Source of the DNA: Panorpa germanica
Lineage: Eukaryota; Arthropoda; Insecta; Mecoptera; Panorpidae
DNA: 64,000 bases
Reading direction: 5' to 3'
Assembly: GCA_963678705.1 (NCBI GenBank)
Contig: OY783205.1
Span: 1 to 64,000, forward strand
The notes under the pieces were generated by a model. That model ran no database searches. It was not told the origin of the DNA and saw nothing but the letters and a program-made list of their open reading frames with translations. This document shows, piece by piece, positions 40,401 through 55,511 of this stretch. Each line of letters opens with the position of its first letter. Position 1 is the stretch's first letter. Made by a program: the position numbers and the translations under genes.

Positions 40401-42587
40401 TACAAGCTACAATAAAGACCTAGGATGCTCAAATTTTAATATGAGATAGTCTAGACACTACTTTATAAATTTTATATAATGTTTCTATTAGGAGCTATAA
40501 GGGGGCCACACTAGAGCCATGTATTCCATGGGTTGCACAAGCTTTACATTTATTGACATAGCATGCTTGGAACGTTAATTACAGAGCACAGTTTAGAGCT
40601 GGGAATCTGAAATTTTTATATGAGGTAGTATAGACACTCCTTTATAAATTTTATATACAGTTTCTATTAGAAGCTTTAAGGGGGCCACACTAGAGCCATG
40701 CATTCAATGGATTGCACAAGCATTACACAAGCGTTACATTCAACAATGACATAGCATGCTTACAACGTTAACTGTAAGGTACAATATAGACCTAGGAGGC
40801 TCAAATTTTAATATGAGATAGTCTAAACACTCCTTTATAAATTTTATATACAGTTTTCATTAGGAGCCTTAAGGGGGCCACGCTAGAGCCATGTATTCCA
40901 TGGGTTGCACAAGCTTTACATTTATTGACATAGCATGCTTGGAACGTTAATTACAGAGCACAGTTTAGAGCTGGGAATCTGAAATTTTTATATGAGGTAG
41001 TATAGACACTCCTTTATAAATTTTATATACAGTTTCTATTAGGAGCCTTAAGGGGGCCACACTAGAGCCATGCATTCAATGGATTGCACAAGCATTACAC
41101 AAGCGTTACATTCAACAATGACATAGCATGCTTACAACGTTAACTGTAAGGTACAATATAGACCTAGGAGGCTCAAATTTTAATATGAGATAGTCTAAAC
41201 ACTCCTTTATAAATTTTATATACAGTTTTTATTAGGAGCCTTAAGGGGGCCACGCTAGAGCCATGTATTCCATGGGTTGCACAAGCTTTACATTTATTGA
41301 CATAGCATGCTTGGAACGTTAATTACAGAGCACAGTTTAGAGCTGGGAATCTGAAATTTTTATATGAGGTAGTATAGACACTCCTTTATAAATTTTATAT
41401 ACAGTTTCTATTAGGAGCCTTAAGGGGGCCACACTAGAGCCATGCATTCAATGGATTGCACAAGCATTACACAAGCGTTACATTCAACAATGACATAGCA
41501 TGCTTACAACGTTAACTGTAAGGTACAATATAGACCTAGGAGGCTCAAATTTTAATATGAGATAGTCTAAACACTCCTTTATAAATTTTATATACAGTTT
41601 TTATTAGGAGCCTTAAGGGGGCCACGCTAGAGCCATGTATTCCATGGGTTGCACAAGCTTTACATTTATTGACATAGCATGCTTGGAACGTTAATTACAG
41701 AGCACAGTTTAGAGCTGGGAATCTGAAATTTTTATATGAGGTAGTATAGACACTCCTTTATAAATTTTATATACAGTTTCTATTAGGAGCCTTAAGGGGG
41801 CCACACTAGAGCCATGCATTCAATGGATTGCACAAGCATTACACAAGCGTTACATTCAACAATGACATAGCATGCTTACAACGTTAACTGTAAGGTACAA
41901 TATAGACCTAGGAGGCTCAAATTTTAATATGAGATAGTCTAAACACTCCTTTATAAATTTTATATACAGTTTTTATTAGGAGCCTTAAGGGGGCCACGCT
42001 AGAGCCATGTATTCCATGGGTTGCACAAGCTTTACATTTATTGACATAGCATGCTTGGAACGTTAATTACAGAGCACAGTTTAGAGCTGGGAATCTGAAA
42101 TTTTTATATGAGGTAGTATAGACACTCCTTTATAAATTTTATATACAGTTTCTATTAGGAGCCTTAAGGGGGCCACACTAGAGCCATGCATTCAATGGAT
42201 TGCACAAGCATTACACAAGCGTTACATTCAACAATGACATAGCATGCTTACAACGTTAACTGTAAGGTACAATATAGACCTAGGAGGCTCAAATTTTAAT
42301 ATGAGATAGTCTAAACACTCCTTTATAAATTTTATATACAGTTTCTATTAGGAGCCTTAAGGGGGCCACGCTAGAGCCATGTATTCCATGGGTTGCACAA
42401 GCTTTACATTTATTGACATAGCATGCTTGCAACGTTAATTCCAAGGTACAATAAAGAGCTAGGATGCTTAAATTTTAATATGAGATAGTCTAGACACTAC
42501 TTTATAAATTTTATATAATGTTTCTATTAGGAGCTATAAGGGGGCCACACTAGAGCCATGCATTCTATGGGTTTGCACAAGCGTTAT
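37434..42587 (+). repeat. Family C array, unit 9 (28 monomers)
   Basis: The longest C array in the window, 5154 bp. The first dimer run holds six dimers where the modal unit has five; the second run has the modal five. Confidence 0.93.
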
Positions 42588-42608
42588 AAATTTATTCTCT
42601 ATTTAGAG

Positions 42609-43068
42609 GTTGCAAGAGAATCTATATAGTATTTTTTGAAACCTCAATTTAGAGGTTGCAAGAAAATCTATATAGTATTTTTTGAAACCTCAATTTAGAG
42701 GTTGCAAGAAAATATATATAGTATTTTTTGAAACCTCAATTTAGAGGTTGCAAGAAAATCTATATAGTATTTTTTGAAACCTCAATTTAGAGGTTGCAAG
42801 AAAATCTATATAGTATTTTTTGAAACCTCAATTTAGAGGTTGCAAGAAAATCTATATAGTATTTTTTGAAACCTCAATTTAGAGGTTGCAAGAAAATCTA
42901 TATAGTATTTTTTGAAACCTCAATTTAGAGGTTGCAAGAAAATCTATATAGTATTTTTTGAAACCTCAATTTAGAGGTTGCAAGAAAATCTATATAGTAT
43001 TTTTTGAAACCTCAATTTAGAGGTTGCAAGAAAATCTATATAGTATTTTTTGAAACCTCAATTTAGAG
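42609..43068 (+). repeat. Family A array, unit 10
   Basis: Ten 46-bp copies. Confidence 0.96.
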
Positions 43069-44251
43069 GTTGCCGACACGCCGATATCTCGAAAACCGGG
43101 AGGCCTACCAAAAAATAAATTACATATTTGAAATCAGCGTAAAAAGTTACGTTAAAATACGGAATAAATTTTACATTCGGAGACCATCAACTTTTTGTAA
43201 AATTAACAAGAGTATAACCTTTAAAATTTTGATAAAAAATCAAATATTTTTTTTCGAAATTTAACAATGTTTTTGAACGTAGAATTTCCCGCTGATTTCA
43301 TATCTGAAAACCATTTTGAAATATCTCCATTATTTAACTCTTGAAACGCCGTTATCTCGAAAACCGGGAGGCCTACAAAAAAATAAATTACATATTTGAA
43401 ATCAGCGTAAAAAGTTACGTTAATATAGGTCATAAATTTTACATTCAGAGACCATCAACTTTTTGTAAAATTAACAAGAGTATAACCTTTAAAATTTTGA
43501 TAAAAAATCAAATATTTTTTTTCGAAATTTAACAATGTTTTTGAACGTAGAATTTCCCGCTGATTTCATATCTGAAAACCATTTTGAAATATCTCCATTA
43601 TTTAACTCTTGAAACGCCGTTATCTCGAAAACCGGGAGGCCTACAAAAAAATAAATTACATATTTGAAATCAGCGTAAAAAGTTACGTTAATATAGGTCA
43701 TAAATTTTACATTCAGAGACCATCAACTTTTTGTAAAATTAACAAGAGTATAACCTTTAAAATTTTGATAAAAAATCAAATATTTTTTTTCGAAATTTAA
43801 CAATGTTTTTGAACGTAGAATTTCCCGCTGATTTCATATCTGAAAACCATTTTGAAATATCTCCATTATTTAACTCTTGAAACGCCGTTATCTCGAAAAC
43901 CGGGAGGCCTACAAAAAAATAAATTACATATTTGAAATCAGCGTAAAAAGTTACGTTAATATAGGTCATAAATTTTACATTCAGAGACCATCAACTTTTT
44001 GTAAAATTAACAAGAGTATAACCTTTAAAAATTTAACGAAAAAGCAAATATTTTTTTTCGAAATTTAACAATGTTTTTGAACGTAGAATTTCCCGCAGAT
44101 TTCAAATCTGGAAACCATTTTGAAATATCTCCATTATTTAACTCTTGAAACGCCGTTATCTCGAAAACCGGGAGGCCTACCAAAGAGTAAATTACATATT
44201 TGAAATCAGCGTAAAAAGTTACGTTAATATAGGTCATAAATTTTACATTCA
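43069..44251 (+). repeat. Family B array, unit 10
   Basis: Register starts at 43079, 43347, 43615, 43883 and a partial copy from 44151. Confidence 0.95.
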
Positions 44252-44324
44252 CGGTAATATACCTTGTTAAAATATCATTTTTTTCGAATAATTTTACGAC
44301 TACCAAATGTTCTAAAATGTTCTA

Positions 44325-46888
44325 TCAAGCTTCAAGTGTTATTATCTCATGAACCATAAGAGATAGAAGTCTGAAATTTTTATATGAGGTAGTCTAGACT
44401 CTCCTTTATAAAATTTATATAATGTTTCTATTAGGAGCCTTAAGGGGGCCACACTAGAGCCATGCATTCTATGGTTTGCACAAGCGTTACATTTATTGAC
44501 ATAGCATGCTTGCAACGTTAATTACAAGCTACAATAAAGACCTAGGATGCTCAAATTTTAATATGAGATAGTCTAGACACTACTTTATAAATTTTATATA
44601 ATGTTTCTATTAGGAGCTATAAGGGGGCCACACTAGAGCCATGCATTCTATGGTTTGCACAAGCGTTACATTTATTGACATAGCATGCTTGCAACGTTAA
44701 TTACAAGCTACAATAAAGACCTAGGATGCTCAAATTTTAATATGAGATAGTCTAGACACTACTTTATAAATTTTATATAATGTTTCTATTAGGAGCTATA
44801 AGGGGGCCACACTAGAGCCATGTATTCCATGGGTTGCACAAGCTTTACATTTATTGACATAGCATGCTTGGAACGTTAATTACAGAGCACAGTTTAGAGC
44901 TGGGAATCTGAAATTTTTATATGAGGTAGTATAGACACTCCTTTATAAATTTTATATACAGTTTCTATTAGAAGCTTTAAGGGGGCCACACTAGAGCCAT
45001 GCATTCAATGGATTGCACAAGCATTACACAAGCGTTACATTCAACAATGACATAGCATGCTTACAACGTTAACTGTAAGGTACAATATAGACCTAGGAGG
45101 CTCAAATTTTAATATGAGATAGTCTAAACACTCCTTTATAAATTTTATATACAGTTTTCATTAGGAGCCTTAAGGGGGCCACGCTAGAGCCATGTATTCC
45201 ATGGGTTGCACAAGCTTTACATTTATTGACATAGCATGCTTGGAACGTTAATTACAGAGCACAGTTTAGAGCTGGGAATCTGAAATTTTTATATGAGGTA
45301 GTATAGACACTCCTTTATAAATTTTATATACAGTTTCTATTAGGAGCCTTAAGGGGGCCACACTAGAGCCATGCATTCAATGGATTGCACAAGCATTACA
45401 CAAGCGTTACATTCAACAATGACATAGCATGCTTACAACGTTAACTGTAAGGTACAATATAGACCTAGGAGGCTCAAATTTTAATATGAGATAGTCTAAA
45501 CACTCCTTTATAAATTTTATATACAGTTTTTATTAGGAGCCTTAAGGGGGCCACGCTAGAGCCATGTATTCCATGGGTTGCACAAGCTTTACATTTATTG
45601 ACATAGCATGCTTGGAACGTTAATTACAGAGCACAGTTTAGAGCTGGGAATCTGAAATTTTTATATGAGGTAGTATAGACACTCCTTTATAAATTTTATA
45701 TACAGTTTCTATTAGGAGCCTTAAGGGGGCCACACTAGAGCCATGCATTCAATGGATTGCACAAGCATTACACAAGCGTTACATTCAACAATGACATAGC
45801 ATGCTTACAACGTTAACTGTAAGGTACAATATAGACCTAGGAGGCTCAAATTTTAATATGAGATAGTCTAAACACTCCTTTATAAATTTTATATACAGTT
45901 TTTATTAGGAGCCTTAAGGGGGCCACGCTAGAGCCATGTATTCCATGGGTTGCACAAGCTTTACATTTATTGACATAGCATGCTTGGAACGTTAATTACA
46001 GAGCACAGTTTAGAGCTGGGAATCTGAAATTTTTATATGAGGTAGTATAGACACTCCTTTATAAATTTTATATACAGTTTCTATTAGGAGCCTTAAGGGG
46101 GCCACACTAGAGCCATGCATTCAATGGATTGCACAAGCATTACACAAGCGTTACATTCAACAATGACATAGCATGCTTACAACGTTAACTGTAAGGTACA
46201 ATATAGACCTAGGAGGCTCAAATTTTAATATGAGATAGTCTAAACACTCCTTTATAAATTTTATATACAGTTTTTATTAGGAGCCTTAAGGGGGCCACGC
46301 TAGAGCCATGTATTCCATGGGTTGCACAAGCTTTACATTTATTGACATAGCATGCTTGGAACGTTAATTACAGAGCACAGTTTAGAGCTGGGAATCTGAA
46401 ATTTTTATATGAGGTAGTATAGACACTCCTTTATAAATTTTATATACAGTTTCTATTAGGAGCCTTAAGGGGGCCACACTAGAGCCATGCATTCAATGGA
46501 TTGCACAAGCATTACACAAGCGTTACATTCAACAATGACATAGCATGCTTACAACGTTAACTGTAAGGTACAATATAGACCTAGGAGGCTCAAATTTTAA
46601 TATGAGATAGTCTAAACACTCCTTTATAAATTTTATATACAGTTTCTATTAGGAGCCTTAAGGGGGCCACGCTAGAGCCATGTATTCCATGGGTTGCACA
46701 AGCTTTACATTTATTGACATAGCATGCTTGCAACGTTAATTCCAAGGTACAATAAAGAGCTAGGATGCTTAAATTTTAATATGAGATAGTCTAGACACTA
46801 CTTTATAAATTTTATATAATGTTTCTATTAGGAGCTATAAGGGGGCCACACTAGAGCCATGCATTCTATGGGTTTGCACAAGCGTTAT
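44325..46888 (+). repeat. Family C array, unit 10
   Basis: Fourteen monomers. Confidence 0.94.
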
Positions 46889-46909
46889 AAATTTATTCTC
46901 TATTTAGAG

Positions 46910-47369
46910 GTTGCAAGAGAATCTATATAGTATTTTTTGAAACCTCAATTTAGAGGTTGCAAGAAAATCTATATAGTATTTTTTGAAACCTCAATTTAGA
47001 GGTTGCAAGAAAATATATATAGTATTTTTTGAAACCTCAATTTAGAGGTTGCAAGAAAATCTATATAGTATTTTTTGAAACCTCAATTTAGAGGTTGCAA
47101 GAAAATCTATATAGTATTTTTTGAAACCTCAATTTAGAGGTTGCAAGAAAATCTATATAGTATTTTTTGAAACCTCAATTTAGAGGTTGCAAGAAAATCT
47201 ATATAGTATTTTTTGAAACCTCAATTTAGAGGTTGCAAGAAAATCTATATAGTATTTTTTGAAACCTCAATTTAGAGGTTGCAAGAAAATCTATATAGTA
47301 TTTTTTGAAACCTCAATTTAGAGGTTGCAAGAAAATCTATATAGTATTTTTTGAAACCTCAATTTAGAG
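46910..47369 (+). repeat. Family A array, unit 11
   Basis: Ten 46-bp copies. Confidence 0.96.
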
Positions 47370-48552
47370 GTTGCCGACACGCCGATATCTCGAAAACCGG
47401 GAGGCCTACCAAAAAATAAATTACATATTTGAAATCAGCGTAAAAAGTTACGTTAAAATACGGAATAAATTTTACATTCGGAGACCATCAACTTTTTGTA
47501 AAATTAACAAGAGTATAACCTTTAAAATTTTGATAAAAAATCAAATATTTTTTTTCGAAATTTAACAATGTTTTTGAACGTAGAATTTCCCGCTGATTTC
47601 ATATCTGAAAACCATTTTGAAATATCTCCATTATTTAACTCTTGAAACGCCGTTATCTCGAAAACCGGGAGGCCTACAAAAAAATAAATTACATATTTGA
47701 AATCAGCGTAAAAAGTTACGTTAATATAGGTCATAAATTTTACATTCAGAGACCATCAACTTTTTGTAAAATTAACAAGAGTATAACCTTTAAAATTTTG
47801 ATAAAAAATCAAATATTTTTTTTCGAAATTTAACAATGTTTTTGAACGTAGAATTTCCCGCTGATTTCATATCTGAAAACCATTTTGAAATATCTCCATT
47901 ATTTAACTCTTGAAACGCCGTTATCTCGAAAACCGGGAGGCCTACAAAAAAATAAATTACATATTTGAAATCAGCGTAAAAAGTTACGTTAATATAGGTC
48001 ATAAATTTTACATTCAGAGACCATCAACTTTTTGTAAAATTAACAAGAGTATAACCTTTAAAATTTTGATAAAAAATCAAATATTTTTTTTCGAAATTTA
48101 ACAATGTTTTTGAACGTAGAATTTCCCGCTGATTTCATATCTGAAAACCATTTTGAAATATCTCCATTATTTAACTCTTGAAACGCCGTTATCTCGAAAA
48201 CCGGGAGGCCTACAAAAAAATAAATTACATATTTGAAATCAGCGTAAAAAGTTACGTTAATATAGGTCATAAATTTTACATTCAGAGACCATCAACTTTT
48301 TGTAAAATTAACAAGAGTATAACCTTTAAAAATTTAACGAAAAAGCAAATATTTTTTTTCGAAATTTAACAATGTTTTTGAACGTAGAATTTCCCGCAGA
48401 TTTCAAATCTGGAAACCATTTTGAAATATCTCCATTATTTAACTCTTGAAACGCCGTTATCTCGAAAACCGGGAGGCCTACCAAAGAGTAAATTACATAT
48501 TTGAAATCAGCGTAAAAAGTTACGTTAATATAGGTCATAAATTTTACATTCA
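47370..48552 (+). repeat. Family B array, unit 11
   Basis: Register starts at 47380, 47648, 47916, 48184 and a partial copy from 48452. Confidence 0.95.
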
Positions 48553-48625
48553 CGGTAATATACCTTGTTAAAATATCATTTTTTTCGAATAATTTTACGA
48601 CTACCAAATGTTCTAAAATGTTCTA

Positions 48626-51189
48626 TCAAGCTTCAAGTGTTATTATCTCATGAACCATAAGAGATAGAAGTCTGAAATTTTTATATGAGGTAGTCTAGAC
48701 TCTCCTTTATAAAATTTATATAATGTTTCTATTAGGAGCCTTAAGGGGGCCACACTAGAGCCATGCATTCTATGGTTTGCACAAGCGTTACATTTATTGA
48801 CATAGCATGCTTGCAACGTTAATTACAAGCTACAATAAAGACCTAGGATGCTCAAATTTTAATATGAGATAGTCTAGACACTACTTTATAAATTTTATAT
48901 AATGTTTCTATTAGGAGCTATAAGGGGGCCACACTAGAGCCATGCATTCTATGGTTTGCACAAGCGTTACATTTATTGACATAGCATGCTTGCAACGTTA
49001 ATTACAAGCTACAATAAAGACCTAGGATGCTCAAATTTTAATATGAGATAGTCTAGACACTACTTTATAAATTTTATATAATGTTTCTATTAGGAGCTAT
49101 AAGGGGGCCACACTAGAGCCATGTATTCCATGGGTTGCACAAGCTTTACATTTATTGACATAGCATGCTTGGAACGTTAATTACAGAGCACAGTTTAGAG
49201 CTGGGAATCTGAAATTTTTATATGAGGTAGTATAGACACTCCTTTATAAATTTTATATACAGTTTCTATTAGAAGCTTTAAGGGGGCCACACTAGAGCCA
49301 TGCATTCAATGGATTGCACAAGCATTACACAAGCGTTACATTCAACAATGACATAGCATGCTTACAACGTTAACTGTAAGGTACAATATAGACCTAGGAG
49401 GCTCAAATTTTAATATGAGATAGTCTAAACACTCCTTTATAAATTTTATATACAGTTTTCATTAGGAGCCTTAAGGGGGCCACGCTAGAGCCATGTATTC
49501 CATGGGTTGCACAAGCTTTACATTTATTGACATAGCATGCTTGGAACGTTAATTACAGAGCACAGTTTAGAGCTGGGAATCTGAAATTTTTATATGAGGT
49601 AGTATAGACACTCCTTTATAAATTTTATATACAGTTTCTATTAGGAGCCTTAAGGGGGCCACACTAGAGCCATGCATTCAATGGATTGCACAAGCATTAC
49701 ACAAGCGTTACATTCAACAATGACATAGCATGCTTACAACGTTAACTGTAAGGTACAATATAGACCTAGGAGGCTCAAATTTTAATATGAGATAGTCTAA
49801 ACACTCCTTTATAAATTTTATATACAGTTTTTATTAGGAGCCTTAAGGGGGCCACGCTAGAGCCATGTATTCCATGGGTTGCACAAGCTTTACATTTATT
49901 GACATAGCATGCTTGGAACGTTAATTACAGAGCACAGTTTAGAGCTGGGAATCTGAAATTTTTATATGAGGTAGTATAGACACTCCTTTATAAATTTTAT
50001 ATACAGTTTCTATTAGGAGCCTTAAGGGGGCCACACTAGAGCCATGCATTCAATGGATTGCACAAGCATTACACAAGCGTTACATTCAACAATGACATAG
50101 CATGCTTACAACGTTAACTGTAAGGTACAATATAGACCTAGGAGGCTCAAATTTTAATATGAGATAGTCTAAACACTCCTTTATAAATTTTATATACAGT
50201 TTTTATTAGGAGCCTTAAGGGGGCCACGCTAGAGCCATGTATTCCATGGGTTGCACAAGCTTTACATTTATTGACATAGCATGCTTGGAACGTTAATTAC
50301 AGAGCACAGTTTAGAGCTGGGAATCTGAAATTTTTATATGAGGTAGTATAGACACTCCTTTATAAATTTTATATACAGTTTCTATTAGGAGCCTTAAGGG
50401 GGCCACACTAGAGCCATGCATTCAATGGATTGCACAAGCATTACACAAGCGTTACATTCAACAATGACATAGCATGCTTACAACGTTAACTGTAAGGTAC
50501 AATATAGACCTAGGAGGCTCAAATTTTAATATGAGATAGTCTAAACACTCCTTTATAAATTTTATATACAGTTTTTATTAGGAGCCTTAAGGGGGCCACG
50601 CTAGAGCCATGTATTCCATGGGTTGCACAAGCTTTACATTTATTGACATAGCATGCTTGGAACGTTAATTACAGAGCACAGTTTAGAGCTGGGAATCTGA
50701 AATTTTTATATGAGGTAGTATAGACACTCCTTTATAAATTTTATATACAGTTTCTATTAGGAGCCTTAAGGGGGCCACACTAGAGCCATGCATTCAATGG
50801 ATTGCACAAGCATTACACAAGCGTTACATTCAACAATGACATAGCATGCTTACAACGTTAACTGTAAGGTACAATATAGACCTAGGAGGCTCAAATTTTA
50901 ATATGAGATAGTCTAAACACTCCTTTATAAATTTTATATACAGTTTCTATTAGGAGCCTTAAGGGGGCCACGCTAGAGCCATGTATTCCATGGGTTGCAC
51001 AAGCTTTACATTTATTGACATAGCATGCTTGCAACGTTAATTCCAAGGTACAATAAAGAGCTAGGATGCTTAAATTTTAATATGAGATAGTCTAGACACT
51101 ACTTTATAAATTTTATATAATGTTTCTATTAGGAGCTATAAGGGGGCCACACTAGAGCCATGCATTCTATGGGTTTGCACAAGCGTTAT
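48626..51189 (+). repeat. Family C array, unit 11
   Basis: Fourteen monomers. Confidence 0.94.
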
Positions 51190-51210
51190 AAATTTATTCT
51201 CTATTTAGAG

Positions 51211-51670
51211 GTTGCAAGAGAATCTATATAGTATTTTTTGAAACCTCAATTTAGAGGTTGCAAGAAAATCTATATAGTATTTTTTGAAACCTCAATTTAG
51301 AGGTTGCAAGAAAATATATATAGTATTTTTTGAAACCTCAATTTAGAGGTTGCAAGAAAATCTATATAGTATTTTTTGAAACCTCAATTTAGAGGTTGCA
51401 AGAAAATCTATATAGTATTTTTTGAAACCTCAATTTAGAGGTTGCAAGAAAATCTATATAGTATTTTTTGAAACCTCAATTTAGAGGTTGCAAGAAAATC
51501 TATATAGTATTTTTTGAAACCTCAATTTAGAGGTTGCAAGAAAATCTATATAGTATTTTTTGAAACCTCAATTTAGAGGTTGCAAGAAAATCTATATAGT
51601 ATTTTTTGAAACCTCAATTTAGAGGTTGCAAGAAAATCTATATAGTATTTTTTGAAACCTCAATTTAGAG
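51211..51670 (+). repeat. Family A array, unit 12
   Basis: Ten 46-bp copies. Confidence 0.96.
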
Positions 51671-52853
51671 GTTGCCGACACGCCGATATCTCGAAAACCG
51701 GGAGGCCTACCAAAAAATAAATTACATATTTGAAATCAGCGTAAAAAGTTACGTTAAAATACGGAATAAATTTTACATTCGGAGACCATCAACTTTTTGT
51801 AAAATTAACAAGAGTATAACCTTTAAAATTTTGATAAAAAATCAAATATTTTTTTTCGAAATTTAACAATGTTTTTGAACGTAGAATTTCCCGCTGATTT
51901 CATATCTGAAAACCATTTTGAAATATCTCCATTATTTAACTCTTGAAACGCCGTTATCTCGAAAACCGGGAGGCCTACAAAAAAATAAATTACATATTTG
52001 AAATCAGCGTAAAAAGTTACGTTAATATAGGTCATAAATTTTACATTCAGAGACCATCAACTTTTTGTAAAATTAACAAGAGTATAACCTTTAAAATTTT
52101 GATAAAAAATCAAATATTTTTTTTCGAAATTTAACAATGTTTTTGAACGTAGAATTTCCCGCTGATTTCATATCTGAAAACCATTTTGAAATATCTCCAT
52201 TATTTAACTCTTGAAACGCCGTTATCTCGAAAACCGGGAGGCCTACAAAAAAATAAATTACATATTTGAAATCAGCGTAAAAAGTTACGTTAATATAGGT
52301 CATAAATTTTACATTCAGAGACCATCAACTTTTTGTAAAATTAACAAGAGTATAACCTTTAAAATTTTGATAAAAAATCAAATATTTTTTTTCGAAATTT
52401 AACAATGTTTTTGAACGTAGAATTTCCCGCTGATTTCATATCTGAAAACCATTTTGAAATATCTCCATTATTTAACTCTTGAAACGCCGTTATCTCGAAA
52501 ACCGGGAGGCCTACAAAAAAATAAATTACATATTTGAAATCAGCGTAAAAAGTTACGTTAATATAGGTCATAAATTTTACATTCAGAGACCATCAACTTT
52601 TTGTAAAATTAACAAGAGTATAACCTTTAAAAATTTAACGAAAAAGCAAATATTTTTTTTCGAAATTTAACAATGTTTTTGAACGTAGAATTTCCCGCAG
52701 ATTTCAAATCTGGAAACCATTTTGAAATATCTCCATTATTTAACTCTTGAAACGCCGTTATCTCGAAAACCGGGAGGCCTACCAAAGAGTAAATTACATA
52801 TTTGAAATCAGCGTAAAAAGTTACGTTAATATAGGTCATAAATTTTACATTCA
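51671..52853 (+). repeat. Family B array, unit 12
   Basis: Register starts at 51681, 51949, 52217, 52485 and a partial copy from 52753. Confidence 0.95.
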
Positions 52854-52926
52854 CGGTAATATACCTTGTTAAAATATCATTTTTTTCGAATAATTTTACG
52901 ACTACCAAATGTTCTAAAATGTTCTA

Positions 52927-55490
52927 TCAAGCTTCAAGTGTTATTATCTCATGAACCATAAGAGATAGAAGTCTGAAATTTTTATATGAGGTAGTCTAGA
53001 CTCTCCTTTATAAAATTTATATAATGTTTCTATTAGGAGCCTTAAGGGGGCCACACTAGAGCCATGCATTCTATGGTTTGCACAAGCGTTACATTTATTG
53101 ACATAGCATGCTTGCAACGTTAATTACAAGCTACAATAAAGACCTAGGATGCTCAAATTTTAATATGAGATAGTCTAGACACTACTTTATAAATTTTATA
53201 TAATGTTTCTATTAGGAGCTATAAGGGGGCCACACTAGAGCCATGCATTCTATGGTTTGCACAAGCGTTACATTTATTGACATAGCATGCTTGCAACGTT
53301 AATTACAAGCTACAATAAAGACCTAGGATGCTCAAATTTTAATATGAGATAGTCTAGACACTACTTTATAAATTTTATATAATGTTTCTATTAGGAGCTA
53401 TAAGGGGGCCACACTAGAGCCATGTATTCCATGGGTTGCACAAGCTTTACATTTATTGACATAGCATGCTTGGAACGTTAATTACAGAGCACAGTTTAGA
53501 GCTGGGAATCTGAAATTTTTATATGAGGTAGTATAGACACTCCTTTATAAATTTTATATACAGTTTCTATTAGAAGCTTTAAGGGGGCCACACTAGAGCC
53601 ATGCATTCAATGGATTGCACAAGCATTACACAAGCGTTACATTCAACAATGACATAGCATGCTTACAACGTTAACTGTAAGGTACAATATAGACCTAGGA
53701 GGCTCAAATTTTAATATGAGATAGTCTAAACACTCCTTTATAAATTTTATATACAGTTTTCATTAGGAGCCTTAAGGGGGCCACGCTAGAGCCATGTATT
53801 CCATGGGTTGCACAAGCTTTACATTTATTGACATAGCATGCTTGGAACGTTAATTACAGAGCACAGTTTAGAGCTGGGAATCTGAAATTTTTATATGAGG
53901 TAGTATAGACACTCCTTTATAAATTTTATATACAGTTTCTATTAGGAGCCTTAAGGGGGCCACACTAGAGCCATGCATTCAATGGATTGCACAAGCATTA
54001 CACAAGCGTTACATTCAACAATGACATAGCATGCTTACAACGTTAACTGTAAGGTACAATATAGACCTAGGAGGCTCAAATTTTAATATGAGATAGTCTA
54101 AACACTCCTTTATAAATTTTATATACAGTTTTTATTAGGAGCCTTAAGGGGGCCACGCTAGAGCCATGTATTCCATGGGTTGCACAAGCTTTACATTTAT
54201 TGACATAGCATGCTTGGAACGTTAATTACAGAGCACAGTTTAGAGCTGGGAATCTGAAATTTTTATATGAGGTAGTATAGACACTCCTTTATAAATTTTA
54301 TATACAGTTTCTATTAGGAGCCTTAAGGGGGCCACACTAGAGCCATGCATTCAATGGATTGCACAAGCATTACACAAGCGTTACATTCAACAATGACATA
54401 GCATGCTTACAACGTTAACTGTAAGGTACAATATAGACCTAGGAGGCTCAAATTTTAATATGAGATAGTCTAAACACTCCTTTATAAATTTTATATACAG
54501 TTTTTATTAGGAGCCTTAAGGGGGCCACGCTAGAGCCATGTATTCCATGGGTTGCACAAGCTTTACATTTATTGACATAGCATGCTTGGAACGTTAATTA
54601 CAGAGCACAGTTTAGAGCTGGGAATCTGAAATTTTTATATGAGGTAGTATAGACACTCCTTTATAAATTTTATATACAGTTTCTATTAGGAGCCTTAAGG
54701 GGGCCACACTAGAGCCATGCATTCAATGGATTGCACAAGCATTACACAAGCGTTACATTCAACAATGACATAGCATGCTTACAACGTTAACTGTAAGGTA
54801 CAATATAGACCTAGGAGGCTCAAATTTTAATATGAGATAGTCTAAACACTCCTTTATAAATTTTATATACAGTTTTTATTAGGAGCCTTAAGGGGGCCAC
54901 GCTAGAGCCATGTATTCCATGGGTTGCACAAGCTTTACATTTATTGACATAGCATGCTTGGAACGTTAATTACAGAGCACAGTTTAGAGCTGGGAATCTG
55001 AAATTTTTATATGAGGTAGTATAGACACTCCTTTATAAATTTTATATACAGTTTCTATTAGGAGCCTTAAGGGGGCCACACTAGAGCCATGCATTCAATG
55101 GATTGCACAAGCATTACACAAGCGTTACATTCAACAATGACATAGCATGCTTACAACGTTAACTGTAAGGTACAATATAGACCTAGGAGGCTCAAATTTT
55201 AATATGAGATAGTCTAAACACTCCTTTATAAATTTTATATACAGTTTCTATTAGGAGCCTTAAGGGGGCCACGCTAGAGCCATGTATTCCATGGGTTGCA
55301 CAAGCTTTACATTTATTGACATAGCATGCTTGCAACGTTAATTCCAAGGTACAATAAAGAGCTAGGATGCTTAAATTTTAATATGAGATAGTCTAGACAC
55401 TACTTTATAAATTTTATATAATGTTTCTATTAGGAGCTATAAGGGGGCCACACTAGAGCCATGCATTCTATGGGTTTGCACAAGCGTTAT
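52927..55490 (+). repeat. Family C array, unit 12
   Basis: Fourteen monomers. Confidence 0.94.
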
Positions 55491-55511
55491 AAATTTATTC
55501 TCTATTTAGAG

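Larger units (their letters stand above)
35718..42608 (+). repeat. Higher-order unit 9 (long form, 6891 bp)
   Basis: Longer than the modal unit by 2590 bp = 2218 + 372. It has the same m14/m2 hybrid as unit 8, here with its box at 40307, and one further 372-bp dimer in the first dimer run: m4 at 38077 to m13 at 40128-40130 spans about 2053 bp, against 1681 bp in unit 1. Confidence 0.94.
42609..46909 (+). repeat. Higher-order unit 10 (4301 bp)
   Basis: Modal length resumes after the long units. Confidence 0.96.
46910..51210 (+). repeat. Higher-order unit 11 (4301 bp)
   Basis: Modal unit. Confidence 0.96.
51211..55511 (+). repeat. Higher-order unit 12 (4301 bp)
   Basis: Last complete unit. 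Confidence 0.96.
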
